A stretch of 64,000 nt of DNA from Lithospermum erythrorhizon (GCA_019722365.1 JADFUC010000985.1:278887-342886), one strand, 5' to 3'; positions 45,006-56,588 are shown, numbered from the stretch's first letter. Notes: a model not told the origin generated them from the sequence alone. A program made the numbers and translations.

Positions 45006-45808
45006 CTCCCTCCATTTCACAATTAAGAACGTTTAAACAAAATTCTCCTGAATTAAGAAATAAATAAAGTTACACATTTACTCCCCCAAATCATTAATGC
45101 AATAAATTTGAGATATCATAATAATCAAATATGAATGTATCATTAATGCAAAAGCACAGCTTAACCTTCCATGTTCCTCATGAATTTACTTTGCAACCAA
45201 TTTATAAGATTTGAGCATTTTAATTATTATTTTGAAGGAGTGACAAAAAGAATTTATGGGACTTGAAAGGTGTTTCAAGCATTTGAAGAAAGATCATGGA
45301 AGACAACTCCTGTTTTGAAGAAGCTATTATAGGATTTGTTTTTTACAACATTTTAAAAGTTAATTATGAAGAAGTGCTGAAATTCTGATCATTGTTTTCA
45401 TTTCGAAAACTTCAATGTGCCTATTTTTAAGTTGCTTAGTCCTCATATGCGCTACACACTGGAGAAAAAACTTACTTCAATTTGAATGACTTTCTGCTAT
45501 ATAGTTTTGTGCAGCAGAAAAAGCCTCAGAAAACATGCTGGTCTACTTATTTGATCCAGCATAGTTCACAAGTTCTATTTATCTTATAAATATGTTGTTA
45601 AAATCATTAAAGAAGATGATTTTATAAACGATCCATCAGACTAATGCTTGGCAACTCTTTAAGATCATAACTCTCAGATCGAAAGAAAGTGAAATACTCC
45701 GACGCGAGTATTTCAACCGTGAGAATAAAAGCTGTTAAGTACTAAACGTCATCTGATGAGAAATTTTAGTATATGGTTTAAACGTCTTTAATTGTGAAAT
45801 GGAGGGAC
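45006..45808. mobile_element. Stowaway-like element with extended inverted repeats, 803 bp
   Basis: The left end CTCCCTCCATTTCACAATTA..GTTTAAAC matches the reverse complement of the right end, GTCCCTCCATTTCACAATTA..GTTTAAAC, over about 33 bases. TA flanks both sides (45,004-45,005 and 45,809-45,810). The interior of about 730 bp is more complex than in a MITE but holds no open frame or transposase motif, so this is probably a deletion derivative of a larger mariner-like element. Confidence 0.8.
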
Positions 45809-46182
45809 TAATAAATATTCTGTACTTATATTATAATGTGCATTTAACATTATTATCATGGACCTAAGGATATAAGATATTAAAATCATGTGTAGACAAG
45901 GCCGGTTGATACATTTTATGGTCCTAATGCGAAAATTGTAAATGTACCCTTAATTATGAGTAAAAAATTTAAATTTGTACTAATTCAGTAAAAGTAGAAC
46001 TTCGTACGGAAAAAGACAATAAATGCCTAAAGTAAATAGAACAATTTTTGAAATTTTTAGGAATAATATCTCATATGGACTAATACAAATATAGTAATAC
46101 ATTTTTGAAAATTTTGGGACCCTTAAAACGTAGGCATACATGTTGATGAATGGGTAATGCATGTGAAAGGTATTGAAGAGTC

Positions 46183-46250
46183 TTGTATCAGTAGAATATA
46201 TCTTCTAAATTATATATTGTATCAGTAGAATATATCTTCTAAATTATATA
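46183..46250. repeat. Exact tandem duplication, 34-bp unit
   Basis: Two identical units starting TTGTATCAGTAGAATATATC follow each other without a difference, which indicates a very recent event or a fixed assembly feature. Confidence 0.95.
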
Positions 46251-47026
46251 ATAAAGTATTAAGAAATTCTCATTTTGTTAATTGGATTTAATTTGAATAC
46301 AACCTCATAATTGAAATTTTCATTAGATGTACATATAAATTAAAGCGTCTATCTTTTCAAGTGACAAACTTTGGCATATATCATTCTTAAGAAGTTGGTC
46401 TGTCTCTTTCTGGTTGGCTTTGTATGCCCATCATTTGGGTTTGAATGAATATAATCCACACATTTCAAAATAATCAAACAAAACCCTTAAGATATGAAAA
46501 AGCACCTTGGTTTTCTCCCAAACTATATAACTTTAGATATGTTAGAAAACTCATTTCATATGGACTATGTCCGATTATTGCCACATGGTAATCTAACGAA
46601 CAATCAAATGCAATGTCTAGTTGATCAAAGCTGAAAATGGCAATTAGACGTTTCGTTGGTTTGCAAGCTAAGTAAAGGAGGAGAACTAACCCAGTGCCTA
46701 ACCATCAATAACAATTAATAACATGCATAGGATTAATTAGATTTGATTATGGTGGTAGGGGAGGCGAAACCGGGGAGTGAAGAAAAAAAATCTCAAATGA
46801 TTTAGTTTTAGGAGGAAAAGAGAAAATAAAGATGTGTAACAAACGTTCATGACAATACAAAATTCGTGCCCCTAAAGTAGGCTCAATCGTGTTTCAGCAT
46901 TCGAGTTTAATGTCTATGTTACTATTTATATTCACGGACTTTTGGAGGAGATTAGTTACTGTACTTTAGAGCATTCTTTACAAAATTTTCTATATACTTT
47001 ACGAAGTATAAAAAAATATTAATAGA

Positions 47027-47100
47027 TTTGTGCAATGTACAAAAATATAAATCATTTGTGCAATGTACAAAAATATAACTTCAAATTTGTGCAAAGTACA
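47027..47100. repeat. Degenerate tandem repeat, three copies of ~25-30 bp
   Basis: ATTTGTGCAATGTACAAAAA occurs twice (about 47,030 and 47,055), followed by ATTTGTGCAAAGTACATG at about 47,085. Confidence 0.8.
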
Positions 47101-47243
47101 TGATAAATTCAAAAGATAAATAATTTATTGATAAATATTTGTGGTGGCTATTAAATTAGTTGTTGCCACTATATGTTATAACGGAAACATATTTGTACCA
47201 AATAGATGAGAATTTAAAATTAGGAATTATGCGAATTTGTACC

Positions 47244-47380
47244 TGTAGAATATGAATCCTCACAACCGTATTAATCAGGAATACAAAGTTATATAGCAAT
47301 TATGTATTGACCTAACGAGTCTCTACTACACAAGCCTTAGGATTTGCACACAAGATAATATATCATACGATATCCTAATA
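47244..47380 (-). repeat. 3' LTR of the copia element
   Basis: 137 bp, aligned with 51,795-51,930. Common strings are TGTAGAATAT, ATTAATCA and GATAATATATCATACRATAT. The purine-rich GCAGGGTGAGG just outside its 5' end on the minus strand is a suitable polypurine tract. Confidence 0.85.
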
Positions 47381-47449
47381 CCTCACCCTGCTTGAAGTAT
47401 TTAGGATCATAAATGCCTAACTTATGAAGACGAAAATCAACCATGCTTC

Positions 47450-48060
47450 CAAGTGCTTGCAAAGAGATCGCCCTCGTCGAAGTGTAAACATTGGTAAGTC
47501 GCAATAACTCCTCGACGCAGCATCACTGTAAGAAATGATAGTCGATTTCAATGCAGGTTTGGTACGGCCATGAAACACCGTGTGTTTTGTGCAAGATACA
47601 AAGCCGATCGACTATCACACCGAGTTTACAAAGCACAATCCCAACATTCTCAAGTAGAGACCCTTCAACCAAATATGTTCATGCAAATGACAAGAAATGG
47701 CTCCATATTCGCTTCAGCAGACGACGAAGAATAATGACTTGTTTCTTGGACTTCAAGAAATAGGAATCTAAATATATACCAACCAACGCCGTATTACGTA
47801 TCGTCAGTAAGCAGGAAACTAGCTCCAATCCGAATCACACCAACCGTTACCCAAGATCACACGAATGCAAAAGAATACCTTTGGCCAGATTACCTTTCGA
47901 GATACTTCGACAACTCAGAAAGCAAATTTTCGCCCAATGATCAATCCGGGTACGAATGAATCGAGACAACAAAAAGCAACCGGCGACACATCCGGGGCGA
48001 AAAGTAAAAGACAAATAGAGTAAACGCCCCCACCAACCGCTCCTCGTAACGCTCAATATC
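47450..48060 (-). pseudogene. copia RNase H remnant
   Basis: Downstream of RT on the minus strand, the clearest block is CIEIDYHF at about 47,555-47,530. It is the conserved TKHIEIDYHFVRE motif near the end of copia RNase H. RNase H digests the RNA template. Upstream pieces are spread over several frames (for example 48,056-47,847) and cannot be aligned with confidence. Confidence 0.7.
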
Positions 48061-48119
48061 TCAAATAACGGGCTTGAACTAAATTAAATGACGGTTCTTC
48101 TCTAATGGGAAAGCGAGCG

Positions 48120-48861
48120 TGCTTAGTACCCGTACACCGGCCAAATAATATCCGTATATATTTCCATTGACTCGAAAGATACCCCTTTGGGCTTCTGGGC
48201 AACTTTGATCTGCTGAAGATGTAAGAGTACCTCGCGTCCTTCATATGAAAACAAGAGCTCAAATATTCTTGAAAGAGAGTAATGCAATGAATTGTTCCTG
48301 CATGTAATAAGATCAACATACACAAGCACATTAACTGCGACATGGCATTTAGACCTAAGAAAGTAGAATAATCGTAGAGCGACCGAAAGTGAAACCATAC
48401 CATTTTAACGCAGTAGACAACTTAGCAAACCAACATCGAGGCGCCTGTTTCAACCCATGTAGACTCGGTAGTCGACACACCTCCGGCCGACCTCGAGAAC
48501 TCGCGGTACCCAGATATATACCTCTTTCCGTAAGATCGCTAATGAGAAATGCATTACGAACATCCATCCGACAACTGGCTTTTTGCAAAGAATGTAAAGA
48601 AGAAAAGTTCTAACAAGAACTATCTTTTGCCATAATCGTGCAAAAAGTATCACTATAGTCAATACCTTCAACTTGATGATTACCGAAAACCACAAGACGA
48701 GCCTTATATCTCTCCACACTGCCATCAGAATTATATTTCACCTTGTACACCCAACGACTACCGAGTGCTTTCTTACCAGGTGGAAGAGATTCCATACGCC
48801 ACGTACCATTATCCTCCAAAGCCCGAATCTCATTAGCCATGGCTGGGCCATTCTCGATCAC
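48120..48861 (-). pseudogene. copia reverse transcriptase remnant
   Basis: The first frame (48,861-48,610) reads ALEDNGTWRMESLPPGKKAL and then GSRWVYKVKYNSDGSVERYK, the textbook start of copia RT. The next (48,588-48,355) has MDVRNAFL and GLKQAPRCWFAKL, matching VKNAFLxGxLxEEVYM and GLKQSPRAWFxK. The third (from 48,398) has VNVLVYVDLI, where the catalytic YVDD is reduced to YVD by loss of a codon or frame. The first catalytic Asp (MDV) is kept. At least three frameshifts separate the parts, so no active enzyme can be made. Confidence 0.9.
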
Positions 48862-49399
48862 CTATCGCAGCCTCAGCAGACTGCGTAGCTATAGCCGCAA
48901 GAAAATGTCTGCGGCTCAAAGCAGAAAAAACGATCACAAGCATGACGAAATGATAGTATGCTGAGAGCACCGGTAACTAAGTCGTGAGGCGCAGAATCTA
49001 TAGGAATGACTATTTCAATCGCATTCAGTATCTAAATCACGCGAATCCAGTCAAGGGAGTGTTTGTGCGCATTCCCCGACCCAAAACCATCATCACTGAC
49101 ACCCTAACCTCCGGATCTCTAATCGACCGCTTCTACCTAAACAAACCAAAGGAGTACTGGGTCGGGTCACCAGCTTCAAATTAACGGTCGATACCGCCTG
49201 CCACCGTTGATCGCCTAGTTCGGCCACATACCGGATGTGCTCACACCATCGCGGCTTATCCGAAGACCCCCACCTTCATCCAAACCGAATTCAAATGGGG
49301 CCTCAAAAACACAAGGGAGTAAACATAAGTGCACAATGTTGGTATAGAGGGAATTCATTCTCATAAAACACAACATCACGAGAAATGAAAAACTCATAA

Positions 49400-50060
49400 G
49401 AAGACAAGTCATAAAGCCTCCACCCCTTTTTCCCATGAGAAGCCCACAAAATACATTTACGATTCGAATGCTAAACTTATTAACCTACACTTCTTTGATC
49501 ATGAACATAATGTAGATCCAAACACTGTGAATTCGAATGTGCTGGACAACCGTAAAGTAATTCATAAGGAGTCTTATAATCAATGGCACTGGGACGGGTA
49601 ACGACATCAAGATGTTGTTAGCTTAAAATACACCTCCCCAAAAACCACAGGTGTTGACTTTGAAAAACGTAGTGCCTCGACCGACATTTAGAATATGACG
49701 GTGTTTACGCTCAACCCGACCATTTTGTTGAGGAGTACCAACACAGGATGTTTGAAAGACAATGCCATTGCTAAGAAAATAATCACAGAGCCGAAAAATT
49801 CAGCATTCATTGTCACTACGCACAAATTGAACTCGAATTAAATCACGATCAATCATACTAGAAATCAAGAAAGTACCTCAAACACTTCGCCTATCAATCA
49901 ATAAAAATAACCACGCAACACGCGAATAATTATCCACAATAGTAAGGAAATAACGAAAGCACCAAGACGACACAAGACGATATGGTCCCCAAACATCACA
50001 AGTGAATCAAATTCAACTTACGACTACTTTTATGCTTACTAACCGAAACGACTCTCTAAA
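49400..50060 (-). pseudogene. copia integrase core remnant
   Basis: On the minus strand the core reads CDVWGPYRLVSSWCFRYFLT followed by IVDNYSRVAW (about 50,005-49,910). This matches the conserved DxWGP..........YFLTIVDDYSRxTW of copia integrases, which includes the first two catalytic regions. Below it, pieces of the core continue in other frames down to about 49,400. Integrase inserts the cDNA. Confidence 0.85.
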
Positions 50061-51780
50061 AGATGCTTAAATACTTATTGTGTAGTACAAGCTTTATTCA
50101 AAAGACTACTAGAACTAGAAATAAAAGGTAGACTGCACTATCTTAGCATTTGATGCCCCAATCTCCGATGCCATTACCCTGTGGAAGTTTCGCTCGAAAG
50201 AATACGCAGTCACCCCTGTGTATCTTCCGAATAGTACAGCCCGTCTCTCAAGATTCACCCACTCCAATCGTAGTCCCCGAACGATTTCAGTCCTCGGCCA
50301 ACACAAACATTCTTAGCAAACCGAACAACACAATCAATATCCTCTTACCCGAGACACCTGACATTAAATCAGCGCAAACTCGGGCACATATAAGCATATT
50401 ACGAATTTCAACTCAGAGACAAATAAATGTAACCAAACATACTATGGAGCTCCGAGTACCATCCGGAAGTCCCACTCGACATTCGACATAGAACCAACAT
50501 CGAAAACTATCAAAGAAACCCGTAATATGTGCCAGAGGCAACTTTATCAATTATCCGCGTTGTGGGAGACAGAATCATTCAGACGATCAACAAAGTGAGG
50601 GTTTTAATTACCGGCAATTGCAACAAATTATGCTATCATGTCGACAACCCACCAAGTGGACCACCTCCGAAGCCTCCCCATAACTGCGCACAACCGACCA
50701 GAGCAACCGCCTCGCTCGGCCGCGCCCAAAGAAAAGGGTCGCCTCCTACCCCCTAAGGCTTTCACGGCCGCCCGGCCGAAGCCCCTTTATCCGGAAACCC
50801 ATGCTTGGAGTAACAGGCTCAAAGCCACCCACATGAATGTACACTTGGGCAAAGGATACAAGCAAAGACCTCGAAGGGTAAAACTTCTTGAATGTTCATG
50901 GCCATAACCTCATCATCACAATACGATCAATGACACTGGACATTCACTGCTCCTCGATGAAGATAGTTCGATAAGCACGATCAAGTAAGTGCGTGGAGGA
51001 TCCCCGACAATGGCACTCCAAAGATTCCCCAAATAAATCCACATTAATCCCATAAAGAAAAATTATGCATCGATCATCATCTACCTGCTTCCGAAATGCT
51101 TCGCCTAATTACACGCACACATACCACATGCATACAAATAGGAATGGTTATATTGAAGCTACTGGCCCCACAGCGTTGCAACTTTTCAAGTATTCAAATA
51201 ATGACATTGTTCGAGACGCTTACATTCTCACAATAAGTGCCGTGAAAGGTTGCTGAGCCCCATTAGCCACTAAATCGCTTTGTATCAACCAAAGGGCGAG
51301 CCTACAATATGGAAGAGTCTTTTCAGGAGGATCAACGTATCGGTAATCCATCGAACCAACATACCAACATACCAATCCAACAAAGTCAGCTGTAGTGATC
51401 CGGTTCGGGGAATAGTTCCCCGTAGTCCCAAATTCCTGATATAAGAGATAAATGAAGAGATTCTGGGACCACCTGGCCGAAGCGGCGACTCGGTAAAAAA
51501 ATAAGTAGTTTGAACCAAGATAATACGGGGACGAGACATCAATTTTGGGTCGAGGAGGCGGCGCACCACCACCGGAACCGCAACCCGCCGGGCTGATTAT
51601 CAAGTACCCGGGAGTGACAAGTCGTGGCCTGTTGTATCACTAAGATCACCTTCGGACATGATGAGGGTGGTCGAAAGTGGATGGATGGGTGCGAAAAAAC
51701 GTAAAAGTGGTAATGCAGCGTGTGATCGGATTTGATGGAGGAAGAAGAAAGAAAAAGAAAAAATAAGCCCTTAGCTTTTA
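50061..51780 (-). pseudogene. copia gag and protease region remnant
   Basis: A minus-strand frame (51,603-51,220) begins with a Gly/Pro-rich stretch and then IDVSSPYYLGSNYL, like the start of copia gag (DPSSPYYLHPSDNPG). Near 50,760-50,640 a Gly/Arg-rich stretch precedes a Cys-rich segment (ICCNCR, near 50,625) that fits a decayed CCHC zinc knuckle. The protease and the GAG-pre-integrase domain should lie between 50,600 and 50,060, but are not clear. Confidence 0.6.
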
Positions 51781-51794
51781 GCTCTGATATACCA
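51781..51794 (-). other. Primer-binding site of the copia element
   Basis: The minus strand reads TGGTATATCAGAGC directly after the LTR end CTACA. This is the initiator Met-tRNA site (TGGTATCAGAGC) with a two-base insertion. Confidence 0.85.
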
Positions 51795-51930
51795 TGTAGA
51801 ATATTGTGTAACTCTCTATATTAATCAAAGTGAATATAAAGCTATAATTGCTGCATTTAATCTAAATCTGATCTAATACATGTGTTCGTAGATTTATACT
51901 ACGATAATATATCATACAATATATCCTGCA
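51795..51930 (-). repeat. 5' LTR of the copia element
   Basis: 136 bp. On the minus strand it starts TGCAGGATATATTG and ends TACACAATATTCTACA. It aligns to 47,244-47,380 with roughly three quarters identity. Confidence 0.85.
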
Positions 51931-52673
51931 TTATACCAAACGGAAGCGAATCAATTGGCTCAAGCAAGAATCTGTTTGCCTCCATGTAATTATTACGCTT
52001 CACTTTTCCATAAATATATTTATATATATATTATGCCGTAATTTATTTTTATACTAATATTTCATGGCCAATAGATTAGTTTATTTGCTTTTAGATACGG
52101 TATCATCATTGAATTAATGGATATTTATCAATTTTGTCGTCTTCTTTGATTCATTGAGTAATTGTTGTATTTTTCTGGCTAAGTGAATTATATAATTGAT
52201 GTTGATGGAAGCCCATTGTTAATTGATGAGGCCTGAATGTTTAACTAGAAACAGCAAAACGGAAAAAATTATTTATCATTTATGCAACTTTGTTGATCTG
52301 TTATAAGAATGTAATTCACATAGTTGTTTGATGGGTCGAATGAAAAGCGTGTTTGTTTATTGGGATTTAGCTTATGTGTAAATTATGGTTTATGTTTCTT
52401 GAAATTTTCTGGTTGTCATCCCATTGTTTATTTTGTGTTGGTATTATTCTACATGTCAGTAATACCATTTCTTAGTGTTACATGGTATTCCATGCATAAG
52501 GTTCGTTTTTTCTGACATTATTTTATTCTTTTTATTGTTTAACTTTTTGATTGATCTTTTTATCATGTTCATTTCTTCTTGCTTCTTAAAATTTTTAGGT
52601 AGTTGCTGCAACTTCAGATTTGAGGTTAAGATAATGCAATTTTTTTAGATGTTATTCATTTTGAGTTGTTTCT
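51931..52673. other. AT-rich region, intron-like
   Basis: No clear gene. A plus-strand frame at 52,324-52,515 is hydrophobic (membrane-like), and a 26-base segment between AG and GT at 52,600-52,627 could be a micro-exon. Neither can be supported further. Confidence 0.3.
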
Positions 52674-52901
52674 ATGTTTCATTTCTCCACTGCTCTGCAT
52701 GAATGGGAATGGTGGCCTGGTGGGTGGTGGCTAGATGCTTTCCAATGTCCTTTCATGCCTTTTATTTTACACACCTTCGAGGTGTTTGTATCTGTCTCCA
52801 CTGGGGCTCCAATAAGTTATTTGCTTGTGGGATATTTGGCACTAAAGGAACTTCCGGGAACAATCAGAAAAGCATGGGCAGAGTCATTTTACAAAGGATA
52901 A
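52674..52901 (+). CDS. Unrecognised membrane-like open frame, possible terminal exon
   Basis: A 75-codon frame starts MFHFSTALHEWEWWPGGWW and continues with hydrophobic segments (AFQCPFMPFILHTFEVFV; GAPISYLLVGYLALKELPG), ending KAWAESFYKG. The DNA is GC-richer than its AT-rich, intron-like upstream sequence. This would fit the last exon of a small membrane protein gene or a captured fragment. An overlapping second frame of 84 codons (52,703-52,957) competes with it. I know no family with this sequence. Confidence 0.25.
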   Translation: MFHFSTALHEWEWWPGGWWLDAFQCPFMPFILHTFEVFVSVSTGAPISYLLVGYLALKELPGTIRKAWAESFYKG

Positions 52902-53212
52902 GAGTTTTCAGGTGGAAGCTAGTATTCGGTGTCTTATTTCCCATCATCTGCCTGTAGATGTAGAACTAAATTATTGGCTTAATGTACAAATGTCTAGATA
53001 TTTTTCAAGGTGCCTGTTGCTCCCCCGACTACAACATTTGTAATTAGTTAGACATGTGCAATGAGAATTTGATTATAGGTTATGAAATGGAGATTGTGTA
53101 AGTTAAGGTTGATGTTCATGTACAAATACTTATCACAACATTGGTGTTACACATGGTTTAATACAATTACATGTTAAAGATTTTAATTGTTACTATAATT
53201 TTGTTGTGGTTG

Positions 53213-53934
53213 GGGGTGTTTGTTAAACTCATTAAGCACTTAAACTTAATTAATTTAATACTTAATTTATTAAGCTTGTTTGTTAATATTACTATTTTAA
53301 GTGTTAATAAATTAAGTAATTTATCAACATCCTTAACAAAAAAATTAAGTTAAAATTTCTAGGTTATTTTACTCTTAATCAAAATCTCTAATTCTCCTCT
53401 TACTCCAATTCTAACCCTAAAAAAATAAACCTCTCCTTTCGTCACCTTATACATTCTTCTTTCTCTCCAATTTATCACGCATTAATAATTTTATCCCTTC
53501 TATTCACCTTATAATACTGATGTGTTATTAATTGAAGAATTTCAAGTATTATCCAATTTTTCGTGATGACACATCAATTTATGAATTTATATGAGGTTTT
53601 GGCAATTTTAAATATTTATTTAATGATATTTACAATTTATTTATATTTTAATATTTATTTAATCAAATTATTATATTTATACTACTATTTATAATCTAAT
53701 TAATAAGATTTATTATTTAATTATCTATTATAGTATTATTTATTTAATATATGATTCATATATAAAGAAATGAATCCAAAGAGCAGTGCTTATCAAACAA
53801 CTCAATTCTAGTTTTTCTTTTCGAACTATTATCAAACACTTAAATATTTTCAAAGATCTGTATTCATTCATAATTCGTATTCGCACTGGGCCTAAATATT
53901 TTTCAAACTTCGCTGCCGATTTAACAAACACCCC
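53213..53934. mobile_element. hAT-like MITE with GGGGTGTTTGTTAAA ends
   Basis: GGGGTGTTTGTTAAA at the left edge is matched by TTTAACAAACACCCC at the right edge, a perfect 15-bp inverted repeat. The interior is about 690 bp, AT-rich, with repeated AATTAAGT phrases near the left end and no transposase. The ends resemble those of plant hAT MITEs. No exact 8-bp target duplication is visible. Confidence 0.7.
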
Positions 53935-54239
53935 TTTAGCTTCAGCATATTGTACTCAATATCGTATCATTAGATGTAATAAATATTTCTTTTTAAATTT
54001 ATCGTGTGCACTATTAAAATATCTCCATCCCACAGCATCGTTTACTTTCGAATTTTTATGGGCTTAATTTCAAATTTTTGATCTTAAAATATATTTTATA
54101 TAATATTTACAAAATAGATCAACGCAAAGAATTTGAAATATATTTTTCACATTATAGTTTTCATCAAACGTTATACGATACAAATAAAAGCTTATCTACA
54201 AATAAAGCTTAAAATTACCAAAAGTGGACAATCTCATGG

Positions 54240-54700
54240 ATGAAAGGAGTACCATTTAACTATGATTTATGGTATTTCTCATTGTCATTAAAATACAGTT
54301 GTTTATATATGTTTGATATTCAAGCTAATAATTTAAAATAACTAATATTATTACGATATTATATCATTTTTATCTAATAATGTGTTCTTAAATCCAAAAA
54401 TACCATGTGATCATGTTTTATGGTATTTCTCATTATCATTAAAATATAATTCTTCATATGTGTTTGGTATTCAAGAATTTTAATATAACTATTTTATAAA
54501 GGTAAATATGTGAGGAAGACCATTTTGGTGTCAATGTTAGTATCATTAGATGTATTGAAATATTTTCTTTTTAAAATTATCTTGTGTACCATCAAAATAT
54601 CATTTAACTATGTTTTATGGTATTTTTCATTATCATTAAAATACTATTGTTTATATGTATTTGATATTTAAGCTAATAATTTAAAAATAAATACTACATT
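54240..54700. repeat. Three spaced copies of an ~85-bp repeat
   Basis: The phrase TTTATGGTATTTCTCATTAT and following CATTAAAATA..TTTATATGTGTTTGATATT occurs at about 54,266, 54,418 and 54,616. Spacings of about 150 and 200 bases are unequal, so unrelated sequence separates the copies. Noncoding. Confidence 0.8.
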
Positions 54701-55281
54701 ATCTTCGAATAGGTTTGGAATATCATACGCTATAAACATGGTATTTAGCAACAATACATAAATGTCGTGGTCTTTTTAATAATGATATTCATTATTATTC
54801 AGAATTTTCATTCTTAATGTGTTTTTATAATGTGTACATTAAAATGTCAAAAATTAGTAAATTAGTAATATTAGACTATTATACTATTTTATACTTTAAT
54901 ATATACGGTATTTGTATTAAAAAATCCAAATACGGAATACCATTTACATTTACATATACATATGATTATAATAATATTATAACTAGTTCAAACCCAAATG
55001 TGATCGCACAATTTCATGTCTAACTTGGGCAACAACCCACGCTTCCACCACCGCCATCATAATATGCAACCACTCCCGAACTGGCCCGCCACATCCCTCA
55101 ATCTGCATATCCGGAAGCAATCGAAACATCACTCATCTCCCACAAATTCCACAATCTCTGTCATCTCCCCCCAACCACTTCAATATCTTTGAATTCTATT
55201 ATTATTAAAATCGTATATGTTGGAGAAAATTATAGAAATATATTGGGAGTTTGAAGTCGGAGATTGAGAGGAGACTTGTGA

Positions 55282-55545
55282 TTGGATGAAAAATTGGGGG
55301 AATTTATTAGGGATTTTAGAAGAAATTGGAGGTGTTTTAGAAGTGGGATCAGTCCGGTGGAGTTGCTCAAGGACATGCATGCTTTTTTGCGGCGCGCGAG
55401 GGGGGAAGCGATTGAGAGGTTCAGATTGGACGTAGGGGATAACGTTAATGCTTTTGTTGTCATTGTCGCGAGGCGCCGGGTGTTGTGTCGAGTAAACGTG
55501 TCTAACCAACCGGAGTCGCAGCCGGCCCGCCCCTTAAGGATATAA
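55282..55545 (+). CDS. Unrecognised open frame beside hAT 2
   Basis: An 87-codon frame reads EKLGEFIRDFRRNWRCFRSG and later LLKDMHAFLRRARGEAIERF, with balanced charged and hydrophobic residues. It runs into the GC-rich block that probably begins hAT 2. The opposite strand has overlapping frames of 109 and 77 codons. It may be a host exon cut by the transposon insertion. No family is recognised. Confidence 0.3.
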   Translation: MDEKLGEFIRDFRRNWRCFRSGISPVELLKDMHAFLRRARGEAIERFRLDVGDNVNAFVVIVARRRVLCRVNVSNQPESQPARPLRI

Positions 55546-55690
55546 CCGGCCAGCCCGCGGTTAAGTCTGATGGGCCCAAGGCCTCAGTCCTAACTCACCG
55601 GCACGCGGCGGAGCACGGCCTTATTCGCCCGGCGCCTGTAAATGACGCGGCACCGCCATTAAACAAGATCGCTGCTTGTGCAACAATTAC
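55500..55690 (+). other. GC-rich terminal region of hAT 2
   Basis: An abrupt GC-rich block with CAGCCGGCCCGCC, CCGGCCAGCCCGCGG and GATGGGCCCAAGGCC, then CGGCACGCGGCGGAGC. Such repeated GGCCCG strings are typical of the ends of many plant hAT elements. The exact terminus could not be fixed. The comparable block at 12,946-13,190 supports a shared family. Confidence 0.45.
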
Positions 55691-56329
55691 CAAATTTTTT
55701 TTGCACTAAACGTCCTAATCATGTAATTTTCACAAAGATACCGCTTATTTACGCAAAAATTTTGAAAATTGATGCATCAATTGAAGAAATAACATTTCTA
55801 ATGAAATAACTATTTATTACTAGTTCAAATAGATAGTTTAAAATACAATAGGCATTTTCTCATAACAATTAATACCGCATAAACAGACAAATCTAAAATG
55901 ATATAACGATTATGTTCAATCTGTCTATGGTGGTTCTAAAGTTACAAAGTCACCATATTCTATGTCATACAAATGACAATTCACGCCACCCATCCCCTCG
56001 ATGAAACATGACGCTGCTTGGCCACCATCCCCGAAGCTTCCATTTTCAATTTTGATACCGCTGGTTCGCCATTCATAGCTAAGCTTACACTCACCGGGAG
56101 GTAGCCCGAGCCTTCGGCGACGGATTCACGATAATCTTGAAAAACCTCTTACACGGCGCCTCCCTTTGGAATTTTCTTCGAGGTATAGAATGAATAATAT
56201 GCTAATAAACAATTGTAAATTGATTAAGTTAAAGCTGCATTATCGCACAAGAAAAATGCTCTATTTATAGATCCAAGAAAATGCTTCTCGATCAACTTAT
56301 AAACAATATCGCCCAATAAACGTACTAAT
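55691..56329 (+). other. hAT 2 noncoding 5' region
   Basis: AT-rich (55,690-55,930) then mixed. From 55,985 to 56,170 it has a moderately GC-rich part starting ATGAAACATGACGC, comparable in position to 13,403. No open frame is called. Confidence 0.3.
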
Positions 56330-56560
56330 GCTTAGTCCTAATGGCTATTTTTGGGCCAAACGTGGTGACGTTTGATCAAACAAGCACTAATGCTATAATA
56401 TCCCAACTTAAATTTTCCCACGGCTACAAATAAGCTTTTAAGGCTACTTTATGAATTAACGTGGTAAATCGCTTGATCAAACGCTACTATGTTTAGTCCC
56501 AGCTACTAAACGTGGTACCGCTTGATCAAACGTACCACACGTTTATTCCCCGCACAACAT
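56330..56560. repeat. Subterminal repeat array of hAT 2
   Basis: Copies of a unit with core CGTGGTACCGCTTGATCAAA: CGTGGTGACGTTTGATCAAA (56,359), CGTGGTAAATCGCTTGATCA (56,460) and CGTGGTACCGCTTGATCAAA (56,509), plus a partial ACCACACGTTT near 56,535. They lie just upstream of the TATA box. TTTGATCAAA is palindromic. Like the AAACGG repeats of Ac, they may be transposase or regulator sites; that is inferred. Confidence 0.65.
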
Positions 56561-56588
56561 TGTGTACAAACATACCAATGGAGAGCTC

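Larger units (their letters stand above)
45811..47243. other. AT-rich spacer with two small tandem repeats
   Basis: No gene. It contains the exact tandem duplication at 46,183-46,250 and a three-copy degenerate repeat at 47,027-47,100 (ATTTGTGCAATGTACAAAAA). Confidence 0.5.
47244..51930 (-). mobile_element. Ty1/copia retrotransposon, nearly full length
   Basis: The element is about 4.69 kb with short LTRs (47,244-47,380 and 51,795-51,930). A Met-tRNA primer site lies inside the right LTR. On the minus strand, gag, integrase, reverse transcriptase and RNase H follow in copia order. The length is normal for the family. Flanking bases TTGTACC (47,237-47,243) and TTATACC (51,931-51,937) agree at six of seven positions, a possible but imperfect trace of the target duplication. 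All domains are split by frameshifts. Confidence 0.9.

Noticed and set aside
50150..50907. Plus-strand frames of 75-113 codons
   Set aside because: They are antisense to the copia gag/protease/integrase region.
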